A DNA stretch of 64,000 nt from Branchiostoma belcheri (lineage: Eukaryota > Chordata > Leptocardii > Amphioxiformes > Branchiostomatidae): contig NW_017802702.1 in the NCBI RefSeq assembly GCF_001625305.1, forward strand, positions 417,731 to 481,730. The letters are read 5' to 3'. Made by a program: the position numbers and the translations under genes. Below the pieces are notes generated by a model. That model searched no databases and was not told the DNA's origin. It saw only the letters and a program-made list of their open reading frames with translations. Shown one piece after another: positions 48,410-61,600 of this stretch (position 1 is its first letter; the number at the start of each line of letters is the position of its first letter).

Positions 48410-49140
48410 TCATATCTAGTTATGATGCATTTGACATGTTTAGTGATGATACATTTGTCACATCTGGTTATGATACTTTTGTTATATCAGGTTTTGATAC
48501 ATTTGTCATATCTGGCTATATTTGTCATATCTGGTTATGATACATTTGTCATATCTCAGTTTATGATACATTTGTCATATTTCAGTTTATGATATGTTTG
48601 TCATATCTCAGTTTATGATACATTTGTCATATCTCAGTTTATGATACATTTGTCATATCTCAGTTTATGGTACATTTGTCATAACTCAGTTTATGATACA
48701 TTTGTCATATCTCAGTTTATGATACATTTGTCATAACTCAGTTTATGATACATTTGTCATATCTCAGTTTATGATACATTTGTCATATCTCAGTTTATGA
48801 TACATTTGTCATAACTCAGTTTATGATACATTTGTCATATCTCAGTTTATGGTACATTTGTCATATCTCAGTTTATGATACATTTGTCATATCTGGTTAC
48901 ATGGTATATTTGTCAAGTTGGTTATGATATATCATATCAGATATATCATATCTGGTTTTGATACATTTGTCATGTCTGGTTTTGATATATTTGTCTCAGA
49001 CTGTAATACATTTGTCATATCTCAGATTATGATACATTTGTCATATCTGGTTATGATACAATTGTCATATCTCAGGTTATGATACATTTTGTCATATATG
49101 GTTTTGACACAGTCTTGTCATATCTGGTGAACTTTGTCAT
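48410..49140. repeat. 26-bp minisatellite downstream of the polycystin gene
   Basis: The unit TTTATGATACATTTGTCATA plus TCTCAG is repeated roughly 25 times. It is regular between 48530 and 48890 and degenerate (TCTGGTTATGATACATTTG) at both sides. Lies about 290 bp beyond the polycystin stop codon. Confidence 0.93.
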
Positions 49141-49312
49141 GACTGGTTGTGATACATTTAGTTTTAATTTACAATGTATTCTTGATTAAAAACCTTAAGA
49201 ATATATTTCTAATCCTTCCTTGATATTTTTAACTTGTATTCTTTTAAAAAGCTTTTCTGGTTAGCTTCCTTGACAGAAAATAGATATTAGAAATATGATT
49301 TTTATATATATT

Positions 49313-49318
49313 TTTATT
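49313..49318 (-). terminator. candidate polyadenylation signal of polycystin gene
   Basis: AATAAA on the minus strand about 110 nt after the stop at 49429. Placement is suitable; use not shown. Confidence 0.45.
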
Positions 49319-49428
49319 ATCTTACTACTTTTGGTCCACTTGTGATACATCCAAAGCGTGGTCAGCCGAAACAATAAGGGTTTCTTTTTTTTTTCTGGAT
49401 TAAGAGTACAAATGTATATGACAATGTT

Positions 49429-50312
49429 TCACACAAACCACAAGCTAGGAGCCTCAGAGTACCGGACCATTCTCTCCCTCTCTTCCCTTTGCCTCTTTTC
49501 TATTTGTCTCTCTTCTCTGCGCCTCTCTCGTCTACATTTCTCATCTCTGTCCAGCTTCTTTAACATCTCATGCATCTGGTCCAGCTGGGTGAACTGGTGT
49601 TCCCTAGCCGCCGGTTGTCGTGTTTCAGGCCTGTTTGCGATGGTTTTGATCTTGTGTACCACTCCACACACCTCCTCCCACAGGTACGCCATCATTTCCA
49701 CGTCCTCAGGATCGCTGCTCTTTACTTCCATGTACACGTCCATGATGATGGTCATGAACATGGACAGGAGGATGAACTGCGCGGTGATCTGAAAGGACAG
49801 GAAGATGGCGGGACCCCAGACGGGGGAGCTCTCTTCCAAGACTGCAAACTGAAACGAGCCCAGCATCATGTTGAAAAGGCTGGTGTACGTGCGCAGCAAG
49901 CTGCTGTACCCTGACGTGGCGATGCCAAGGGTGAGGTTAGCTGCCAGCGCGAATGCCGTGAAGACGATGCCTGAAATGACAAAGAAACTGACGAGGGGCT
50001 TCGCCGTCTTCTTCATGGTGTACAGGAGCGCGTTGACGTGCTTGTTGAACTTGAGTAGGCGGATGAACTTGACTAAGGTGAAGCAGGTGAGCGCGCCGAG
50101 CAGGTACGTGTACACCTGGTGCCACATGGCGGCTGTGCGGTACAGGTGGAACAGGACGTGTCCCTCCTTCAGGTACCCGGAGACCTCGTCTGTCAAGCCC
50201 TGGGCGCGGGCGTACAGCCCCATGGCGGCCATGCCTGTGGTGATGATGAGCATCTCTAGCCAGCTCCAGGGGTCCGTCAGGTAAACCATTCCGTATGTGT
50301 GAAACTTCAGGA
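49429..50312 (-). CDS. polycystin last exon: channel segments, pore and coiled-coil tail
   Basis: Encodes [20 protein letters not shown], the S4-S5-like [20 protein letters not shown], a membrane helix, the pore block ([15 protein letters not shown]) and the last helix ([20 protein letters not shown]). A highly charged tail ([20 protein letters not shown]) likely to form a coiled coil follows. Where polycystin-2 has LGD in its filter this protein has LGS, so the acidic filter residue is missing. Ends SLWFV and stop. Confidence 0.9.
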
Positions 50313-53300
50313 CTGGATGGGGAAAGGAAAGTTTGAAAAACAATTGGTAGAGATTAATTTAGGCAAAAGACATTTGACACTTGTCATGTCAGCTCTGAGG
50401 GTTGGATACAGGTAAACAATTCCGAATGTGTCGAACGGCAGGGCTGAAGGGCGGGTGAAGGAAAATGATTTAAACATAAGGAACATACATGTTAAGATAA
50501 AGTCAAAGTTATTGGGCTACTTGCCCTGTTACAAGAAGTAAGACACCCCCTCAAATCTACAAATGCATGAACTTCATGAATATTATATGAAATATAGTAA
50601 AGGTCTCCTCAGCTAACACCATTAAATTAGCACAGCTAGTAATGTGGTAGTAACTGTACTGGTTTACTGCTGCAGTAGTACTAAACTTTCTAGAACACAA
50701 GGTCCACATGCAGCTACAGTCAAGTCCACCTCTAAATTGTATTCCAATAACAAGTGTAACACTTCATCACAATTCACAAGGCATGATCATGATCGCAATT
50801 TTACAGTCACTGGTGTCTCAGTACATGAGTCAACGTCAACAATGAGTCTCGTAACTGCTGGGTACCATAACACTACTACATTGGAAAAAATGGTATTATC
50901 AGTCAAGTACCTTCACAATAATGTTTTAGCTCAAACACCTGGTGTTGAAAGATTTACAACTAGAGAAGTAACATGTGCAAAGCAAATGCATAATGTTTAC
51001 CTTCGGACATGGTCTGCCCTGTTAATTTTTACTCAAGGATCTTCACATACATGTGCTACTAGTATATAGTGACAGACCAAGCAGAGTAGACCATGAAGTT
51101 TGCAACATTATGTAACCCAACACCAGTCACCATGGTTACAGACGTCAACAAATCATGTCATTGACCAGGTCATAGGTTAGTGTTTGGAGAGGAAGAAGAG
51201 GAAGAGGAAATTGAGTAAAAACAATATGCTTCCTTCGGTAAACATAATAACACACCTTCCCTGACGAGGTTGAAGAGCAGGAAGATGATCAGGCCCATCC
51301 GTAGGACCAGCAGCAGGACCTGGCCTTCATGATGGATCCTGAAGATCACCAGCTCTGTTGCCGTGAAGGCACGCCCGGTGATGTCAAACTCGGTCGTCAT
51401 GGTAACCACGGCAAAGAGGTTGGCGTGAGGGTTGTAGAGAACCGCCTCCATGAAGACCGCTCGGGTCCGGTTGTCCAGCCAGCCGTTGGAGATAAGATCA
51501 GTCAGGGTCCGGAGGCTGTCGTTGAGCGTCCTGCCCAGGGTGACGATGTAACCACCACTAGGGTACACACCGTGCTCCCCAACATACAGGAAACCTGAAG
51601 AGATTGTAATGAATGTAAATTCTAGGGTAAAGGCGCAAAAAATGCAAACTTTAGTGTCATAAGGCCTTTTTTTGAGGCGTTATTAATCCAATTTGTCATC
51701 ATCAACCACTGTAAGAAATTTATTTGGTGTGCAAACCTGAATTCTTGTTCTTGTTCAATCATGAGACTACAACACATCCTGTCCTTTACTGTTTCTTTTG
51801 AATTGCTGCAATGTGCGGATGCACACACACACATGTATATCAGAATGAAATGTTGCATCCAGTGCACTTATACTTAATGAACACCTCTGCATATTGAGGG
51901 CCATCAGTAGGTGGTGGTTTAGTTTTTCTGGTAACTTCATTAGCATTAAGGGTCCTGTCTATAGTGGCCATCTGTCTACCATGGCCTTTATCTTGAGTGG
52001 TCAATCTATGACACTGTTTCTTGAGTGTACAATAAGACCGTAACAATCATTATGACTGACTGACCATTGTTGATATCCCCATACGTGTAGTCCCATGGGG
52101 ACGGGATGGTCCTGTTGTCAGTACTGTTGTCATGATTCGTGTAGTTGACAGCCACACCCCAGTTGCCGTCGTAGCTGCCTGTGTCCAGTTTACTCGCAGA
52201 GTATTCATCCAGACAGCTGGCTGCGATGTGAGCCATGGCATCAGGAATAGTGCAGTCTTGTTCTGTGTACAATATGGGAGTCAGAATCAAGTGTGACACA
52301 GATACAGCAACAAAGAGTTGGTTCCTAATTTTCCCCATAGGCGCAAGCATTAAATGACCAGTACCAAGAAGGCCACCTGTCCAAGAAGACCACTTCACCT
52401 CAGTCTCCTGTGCGGCCTTCTTGGACAGGTTTGACTGTACAACAATTCTAGTTTGATGTAAACATGACAAATCCATTGTGTAACTCATGTAATGCATGTA
52501 ATGTTTTTCTGACTTGCTGTGACCTGTTTTAAAGGTACGCCAGTAGCTTCAGACTATATGCACCCTAACTACAAATAAAGTCATTTTTAAGAAAATGGAA
52601 AGAATGACTGTCATCTTAATTAAGAAATAAGTAGAATTGTTTACTCCCGAACATAGTTCTAATACAAATTATCTATATTTCTAAATCATGCTATTGAATC
52701 ACAAATTATGTATAATACAATTTAAATCAGAAGGAAATGACTAGAAGGTAGTGTGCAGAAATGCCCTAACCTTGTGTGATGCGGATTTGTCGTAGTTGTA
52801 AGGGGGAGATGGCGTGTGTGAGGTGTTCAGACAGAGTCAGGTTTTCCTCACAAGGCCTCCCGTTGTACCAGGCTGGGCTGTGAACAGCAGGCAGGACGTC
52901 CTGCTCCAGCCATGTCCAGTAGGACGCAGGGTCAGATATCTGGGGAAAATAGAAAGCCACCAGACCACATATGCATGAATTGTACAAATCACTAACAAAC
53001 TGGGTGCAATTGTATCAACTACTAACTACCTCACCATCTCAGAAAGGAACAAAAAAATAAGTCTTGCCTTCAAGTACCTGAGCGTTATCAACCAATTATT
53101 GAGGTATTCAAAGTCTCGTTTTCACCGTCATGAACTATGGAGTGGAACATATGCTGCCAGCAAATACAGTAGTGGCATCGTCACTACTAATTATTAGCTT
53201 TAAACAATGTTTACAGTTAAGAGAAGCAAGTCATTCGGAGTAATATTACATTGTAGCTAATTGCTGCTGTGCCACATACTTGCAAATCTGGTGTGTTACA

Positions 53301-55629
53301 ACGAGGATGTCATCATGATTCTCTTGTCATAGATTTTTTAAATCCTGAATAACTCCTTGCACTCGTTAGCCCAGTCATTATGTGACTGTCACATCATTGC
53401 CAAACGGAGAGTAGGTACTAAAGCATCTCCGGACGATTTTTCTTCGGGCCAGCGGGTGTAAGGAACCCCCGTTACAGAGGAAATGGCACCCAGATACCAG
53501 TGGGAATATTTTACCCACCGTTGAGAATGTGCCTTCCAGAGCACTCTTGATGGAGTTGTTCATGTAGAAGGCCAGGTTGCTCCTCTCAGTGTAGGACATG
53601 AGCATGAGAACAGACAGGAACAGGCCGTACACCACCATCTCCCGCAGGATGTGGCGGCACCTCTTCCTCCTGACACGCTGGGCTCTGTCTCTGGTCAGGG
53701 TTTCACCAGCCAGGGGGGCTGTGGCTGCCACAGCAGCAGCGGACTGTCAACGGATAAATTTGTACACAATAAGTCCCTTAAATCCTCTGTAGAGTCTGCA
53801 TGCATTTTACTGTCTGCAAGCTGTTTTAAGTCACAGTGCATTTGGGGGTCTCAATGCTTCTTTCAATGTCAAACTTTGTTATTACTTGGTGATAAGTGTG
53901 TAATTATGTGCGTTTATTAAATAACTTATTAATTTCAATTTGTTCTGTCATAAATGCTAAGAAAATATTATGCCTACAAGTTCTCGTTTATAAATATTTT
54001 TTTATAAATAAAATGTTATTTTTTTAATTGATAGATTGATTGATTGTTTTGCATAGCCGGTATAACGCATAAGGTGTAACACGTCCAGTTTTGTGCAGTT
54101 TATAGGCCTAGGTACAAGCCAATTGTAAAACTGGATTGTAAAGTTTGATCTGTTTACACCAGAATGAACCCCAGGCCTAATTTCTTAAGTGCAATGAGTT
54201 ATCCAACATGCCATAGGTGTAGCTCTCCGTAAACATCCAAGAGAACAGTCCCTAACCGAAACTAAGTACGTATTTTGACCTGATCCAAGTGAGAAAACAG
54301 GTGTAAGGTAACCCTTTCCAAGATCAAAACATTGGGGCCTGCTTGGGATTTGAACCCAGAATCTTTAGATTTTGAGTCTAAAACTCTAATCATGCACAAA
54401 ACCACCTTGTTAATTTTCAAGTTTCCGTGCTCACCTGTTCAGCCACCACCTGCAGGTACTCTTCATCACCTGCCACTTCTGTTGGCGGTGGGTCGTCGTC
54501 TGTTGTTGGTTTCTGAGACAAACACAAACATGTCAATAACAATTACTTTAAAGGCCACATAAATACTTTAATGGCCTTTGTCATTGAATATTTTCCAGCA
54601 AAACAATGGAGTGAATTTGCAAAATGAAAATAAAAAAAGTGACAAAGTATGTAAATTTCAAGAAAAAGTTTTTTTTTCACAGAGCATCAATAACATATAT
54701 GTTCTATACATGTCAAGCCTACTAAATTAACTTATTACAACTTGAAACTTGCACACTTTTAATTCCTGATGAAGGCAACGGTGGTTGTTGAAAATTAGAT
54801 CTCTCTATACTCTTTGTGTAGGAATAAAGTTCAACATTTTACTACTGTTACTACCAACATAGATGAACTTGCATGAGAAAAATCCTTACCCGGATTAGTA
54901 AGACCAAGATGGCAGCGAGAGTCAGCACCTTGACTGGCTGGATCAGGATCAGGTCTGTCAGGAAGGACGTGATGAAGGCAGTAAACCACGCCTCAGCCTT
55001 CTCACGCCCGAAGGTCTGTGCGTACACGACGGTGAAGAACGCGGAGACAAAGCTGACAGTGAACACCAGCAGGCCCGCTGAAACAATGAAGGAATTTGTG
55101 AATGGGTGGATAGAGTGATTAATGGATGGATGGATGGATAGATGGTGTGTGTATGTATGTGCTATGTATATTATGAATGAATAAATAGGCTTAGGAATGG
55201 ATGGATGGATGGATGGATGGATAGATGGTGTGTGTATGTATGTGCTATGTATATTATGAATGAATAAATAGGTTTAGGAATGGATGGATGGATGGATGGA
55301 TGGATGGATGGATGGATGGCTGGATGGATGGATGGATGGATAGATGGATAGATGGTGTGTGTATGTATGTACTATGTATATTATGAATGAATAAATAGGT
55401 TTAGGAATGGATGGATGGATGGCTGGCTGGCTGGCTGGATGGATAGATGGTGTGTGTATGTATGTACTATGTATATTATGAATGTCAGAATGAATAAATA
55501 GGTTTAGGTTAGGAATGGATGGATGGATGGATGGATGGATGGATGGATGAATAGATGGTGTGTGTATGTATGTGCTATGTATATTATGAATGAATAAATA
55601 GGTTTAGGAATGGATGGATGGATGGATGG

Positions 55630-55663
<34 letters not shown>

Positions 55664-58600
55664 AGATGGATAGATGGTGTGTGTATGTATGTACTATGTA
55701 TATTATGAATGAATAAATAGGTTTAGGAATGGATGGATGGATGGACGGATGGATGGATTGACAGATGGATGAGTGTATGTATGTATGTATGTATGTATGT
55801 ATGTATGTATGAATGAATGAATTGGTTTAGGAATAGATGGATAGAGGGATGGATTTATGGATGGGTAGGTGCGTGGGTGTATGCGTACATGTGTGTAAGA
55901 ATGGATGGATGGATGGATGGATGAATGAATGGATTTAGGAATGGATGCATGGATGGATGGGTGGATGGGTAGGTGGGTGTATGTATGTATGGATGGATGG
56001 ATGAACAAATGGATGGGTTTAGGAATGGATGCATATATGGATGGGTGGATGAGTGGGTGGGTTTAGGAATGGATGCATGGATGGATGGATAGATGGGTAG
56101 GTGGGTGTATGTATATATGTATGGATGGATGAACAAATGAATGAATGGGTTTAAGAATGGATGCATGGATGGATGGATGAATGGGTTTAGGAATGGATGG
56201 ATGGGTGGATGGGTAGGTGGGTGTATGTATGTATGAACAAATGGATGGTTTTAGGAATGGATGCATATATGGATGGATGGATGAGTGGGTGAGTTTGTGA
56301 ATGGATGGATGGATGAACGAGCATGTGTGTGTGTGTGTGTGTGTGTTAATGTATGGATGAATGGATGGGTGGGTGAATGGATGCCTTGAATGGATGGATG
56401 GATGGATGGATGGATGGATGGCTGCATGAATGATCGGTGGTGTGTAGAGGCCTATACAGCTGAAAGCAATGCTTTCTTACCCACAGTTGCTGCCCACCAG
56501 GGCAGACGACATCCTGAAGTTCCTTTTTGACCATCTTTGGCTTTGACATCTGCAAGGACAAGTTTAAGGAAAAGTTGAAAACAAAGTTAAAGCTCTTCAT
56601 GTTGAAGGTCGTAGAATATTTTGTCACTGTCAGCATGCGAACATTACATGACTTTGTATAACTGCAACAGCAACTTTTATCTCAGATCATTATCTGCAAT
56701 GTTAATTAGCATTTTTGTCTTAAAAATCAATTTACATAATTGATCATATACACAGGTAAGCTAGAAGTAGTACAATGTACTTGCCAAAGCTATTTTGACT
56801 GGCAAGTCTCTTTTTTTCTGCTCTTATATTACATCCAGAGAGGATATACGAGACTCAGCAACCAAAATTGGTTTAGTAACCAGAGAAGCTGTTATATTCA
56901 TAACTCTAGAAAAGCAGTGCAATTCTTTTTTTTAATTATCAAATTGAAGACAATGTTACACAAAAAGACAACAACAATATTATTATTATAATAGTAAGGC
57001 CATGTTGATTCGATTATATGAATGACATCCACGCGCGCATGAATCTTCGTCTGTTTATAAACAAAATGTTTCAACCATACTGTAAATAAACAGTTGAAAA
57101 AACATTGGAAAACGATACCAATGTCATAGAATTCCAAAATCAAACGAAAATGTAAAGAAATTAATTTAAAGACTAGATTATTTGCCAAACCATACTCTGT
57201 GTCATTTGTTCAACCTTCAAAACCACGTAGATTTCATAATGAAAGCAACTTTCGCTAAACTTTTTTTATCTGCACGCTCGCATCAGTTTTTGGGTTCCAA
57301 TTGGATGTGATCCATATAATCAAATCAACATGGCCTAAATGACGGCAGACTCAAAAGTTGTATACAAATTATATTCTTGTCACCTCTTATACATTTAAGA
57401 AAAAAGAAATATTTGACTAGATACTAAAACTTATGAATGATAAATAGATACTATTAGATACATAACAGGATCCACCTCCCAGAGTGAGTCAATATATCAT
57501 TATGATAATCATAATTATAAAATCTCCTTGCTAACCTTTTGTATTGGCATGTTTTGTCACTGGTTTGCTGCTTGCTTTGGGTGCAGCACTCCTGTAGAGC
57601 AGTACGATCAGGGCGTTGATGGGAACCACGATGATCACACTCTGTATCGCGATCATGATCTGAGAAACAGAATTAATGATGACTTTTGTTACTTTAATTC
57701 CACATAGAATGTTGTCCCAAATTAATCATTCATTATTATTGAAAAATTCTCCAGTATGATGTAGTCAGAATTTTCTCCCAAATGACAAATGCATCCAGTG
57801 TCTTCAGACTTGTTGTTTCTCGGATTTTTTCAGAAAAAAATATGAAATGACAGGGCGAAATTAAAAAAAAAACAGGCCAATGCACCCCATGATAGCAGAA
57901 AATGTTACAATATCAGGCTGGTTTACAATTAAACAATAGATTAAACAATAGACTTTTAATGAACCGAACTTGCACTGTTACATTGACAAACTTTAACAAC
58001 CAGGAAGATAAGACTTTCTTCAACCGCTGGGGCCAAAATAGGTCTTTCATTGAGCATTTTGCAGTTGACTTAGAACAATTTTTTCGGAGCAAATCCGAAA
58101 AAAATGCACAGGGCGAATATGACAAACAACAAATTAAATTGGTGTGGCCTAACACATGAATGCCAAAGAACAATGCAATGAGATTAGTATTCCCCAAAGC
58201 GTACTAAACAACAACACTTGATTGATCTATCGGTAAGCATAGCTGGCCTTCCTGAATTTACCTTTAAGCGTTGCCAACTCTTCTAAATTTACTGCATGCA
58301 AAGCGTTGCCTAAATTCCCCATGCAGACCCTCTACAATGTAGATCTAAAAGTGTGCAACAGACAATTTGGGGTTGGTGGAAAAAGCAGTCCAGTCTAGAC
58401 AGGTTATGGTTGGACTGGACCGGACCGTTTTTATCACCAACCCAACAAACCTCTGGTAGGGAGATTGGAAGGTCTATTTGCACCCCCATGATGCGGACTG
58501 GCTGCGGGGGGTCGAAGTTGTCCCCCTGCCCAAAGAACATGATGTTGGCCATCATGGTGCTGTACACCGTGGACATGCAGCACGCCAGGCGCTGGGCACG

Positions 58601-61600
58601 GGTGAAGCCGCTACGGGCGGGACGACGAACTACGGAGAAGAACAGGTGTCCATCGTGGAAGTCCCTGTCAATTTGTGAACAGTATAAGATTTGAGTAATG
58701 TTCAGCAAAGTCTGATTGTTTTGCGTAGATAATGAGTAAACCATTTCACAGAATAACACTTTAGTTTGGTACAGTCTGTATGCCCGGATTGTTTTACGCG
58801 ACACCTAGCTTCAGTGCTCAGTGGACTAGTCATAATTGCTTTCTGATAAAAATGACAAATGGTCATACTATCATCACAGTTTACATGTAATATGTAGTAA
58901 TTTACAATACAGATAAACATATTTCAGACTATTTCTTGAAAGGGGTGAAGGAAGCCATATACATCAGGACCCATCACCCTTCATTGAACCGCGACGGGGG
59001 CCGACATTGTCTGCCAGATACCTTTGACCAAGTGTTGACGTCACACTTCAAAGAAGCCTTGCTTCAAGCTTCACTGGGACATTCTACTGAGGAAGACCAG
59101 AGTGACTGGTCGAAAGATCTAGGTGAGAGAATTTTTTTTGTGTTGGACCAAAAGTTTTAACTTTAAACATATTTCAGACATGTTGCTAGAACATTTTTTT
59201 TATTTTTCATACATTGTATCCATGATAATTTTCATGCAATAAAGCTGGAATGGAAAATGGATGACTTATTGTGATCTTACTTTGCAGCCCTTTCGCTGAT
59301 CAGGTTGGAGATGGCTGTCATCTCCTCTGGGGAGGCGACAAAAACCATACGGTCGATTCTTCCATCATCTTCATCTAGAGCTAGCCATCTGTGGGAATGG
59401 TACAAACAGGAGAATCATTTAACGTATTGTACATGGCGAATATTGTGGTTTTGTGCTACAGTATTGTTTCCACCGTGAACTTTTGACATCGAGAAAGCCT
59501 TGTTTCCTGACTCTTGCCGCAAAATTATTAATGGATGCAAAAATACATAAATTAACAGTACTCGACAGTACTGTTTGCGACAGACTTAATGACAACATTT
59601 GGACTGATGTTTTTGTGCTGAAAAATCAAGTGTGCGCCATCACTTTAAGCGACGGTCACAACTCGCCGTACGTGCTTCTGCGTGCTGTCTACGTGCAAAA
59701 ACGTGGGCAATCGTGCGGCATCCGTGCGTGGTGAGTACCACCTCCGTACGGAATCCTACGGATTTCGGAGCACGCAGACACGCCGTAGAACTTTAAGTGC
59801 ATGTTACTCCTCACTTCCCAGTTGACCTGCTCAATGACCACGCAGAACACACGTGCACCATACCAGGTGCTCCGCACGTGCAACGCACGTGCAACGCACC
59901 TGATCTCTACAGTATATAAAGACAACTTGACGGGCGACTGCCAACTCGTCTCCAAGATGCCCAGGAAGGCTCAGAAGAAGACTACCAGACAAGACCCAAA
60001 GAAACGGGCCGCGGAAGACACCAGGGCGGCTAGTGATGGTGAAGTTAACAGGAGGTGCACGCACTTACAACGTGCGAGTGAGTAAGGAAACCGTGCGTAC
60101 GCCGCACGTGTAGGTACGGCCTGTACGCGGCAACGTAGCAATCGCACAGAGATCGTGCGTTGTAAGCACGTACAACTCACTTACCACTTGCGCAACGTAC
60201 GATGCACTCAACCGCTGACGGCCAGGCGTGTCGTGCAGACCACATACGTACACCTTGCGCAACCGTGCGACTGACGTACTCCCTCGGCCGGCCACCTTAC
60301 GTTTGCAGAAAAAACGTAGCAGACGTAGCCACGACAAAAACGTACGGACAAAAAGCACGCACGGCGAGTTGTGACCGTCGCTTAACTCAACTCAAATCCT
60401 ATACAACTGATTTTGAGATGACTCTGTGTCAGAAATGGTCATGAAATTTTCCCTCAAATTTTAAACACAGTATTTCTTGTAGAAGTACTTTGACATGCAA
60501 GTTTATGTAAATTCTCAGACATACTTGTTGCAGATGAAGTAGTCCAGCTGTCCTGAGCTCAGATGTTGAATCACCACCTTACTCAGGTACCTGCAATGAT
60601 AAGAAAGAATGTGTAAACAATGTGCTTCTTAACTTCTCTTCCTCCGTCTGAGAGACGACTCGTCCCATCTTCCAGTTAGTAACTTTTCAATAACTGTCAA
60701 CACTATCATCATTAGTAAAGATCAGTAAGAAGAATTCTTAGAAACGTCAGTTTTTGACGTTTGTTGCATTTACAGCTGTGATAGTTAAGTTGCTTTACTG
60801 AGAAGTCATTCAGAAACATTAAGGCTCCTCTAATGATTCAGTAACAGTTCATAATTCTGAATCATTATGACACTCTGTTCAGATGCTGACAGTCACACTG
60901 CCAGGATATATATACAAGAACTAAAAGACTAGTGTAATTGTTCGTTGTGTTTTGAATTCCGACAATTCAAAAGACTAAATGTGGACACTGCTCACCATGC
61001 TGGGCTGGGGCCGGTGTTGTCGTGCCACACATGGATGTGTGTGAGCGGTCCCAGGGGCTCCTCAGAAGACACCAGGAAGGAGTCCACACTGCCGCCCTGG
61101 AACAGCTGACGGCGGGCGTCCTGCAGGGCCAGAGGCTGGCTCTCATCACGGAAGCCGAACATCGTGATGGAGACCTAGGACAAACATTCATCTGAGTCAG
61201 TACCGTAATTCACATAGACTGAAAATTAAGTCAAAAACCAAAAGCCAACCCTTATATATGGTGTACCTACATATAACCCTTCTCAACTAAAAACAAGAAG
61301 CCATAGGTGACAACCCTCCGTGAAGTTTTATATATTGCAACAAAGAGAAGTAGCCATTGGCGACAATTATCTGTAAAGTGTGCAACACAATCCTGAACTG
61401 ATACCGTTCATGTTAGACCACTTACATAAGGAATACTTATCATAAGCAAATAATCAGTGGCCTAACAGTTAATAATTGCATAATGGCCTACAGTTGCGGT
61501 ATCAGTGACTCCCAGTACATCACGTATTTTGGTTTGGCTCCTGGAATGTGCGAAAAAAAAAGACTCCAGGACTGTCTACAGGGAACACTCGCATAATGCC

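Noticed and set aside
48410..49140. CRISPR-like array
   Set aside because: Units are contiguous without spacers and the genome is eukaryotic.
50644..51069. 141-codon plus-strand frame
   Set aside because: Lies in a polycystin intron, antisense, with low-complexity composition and no recognisable domain.
55703..56266. Ile-His-Pro-Ser repetitive frames
   Set aside because: Translation of the TGGA satellite on the minus strand.
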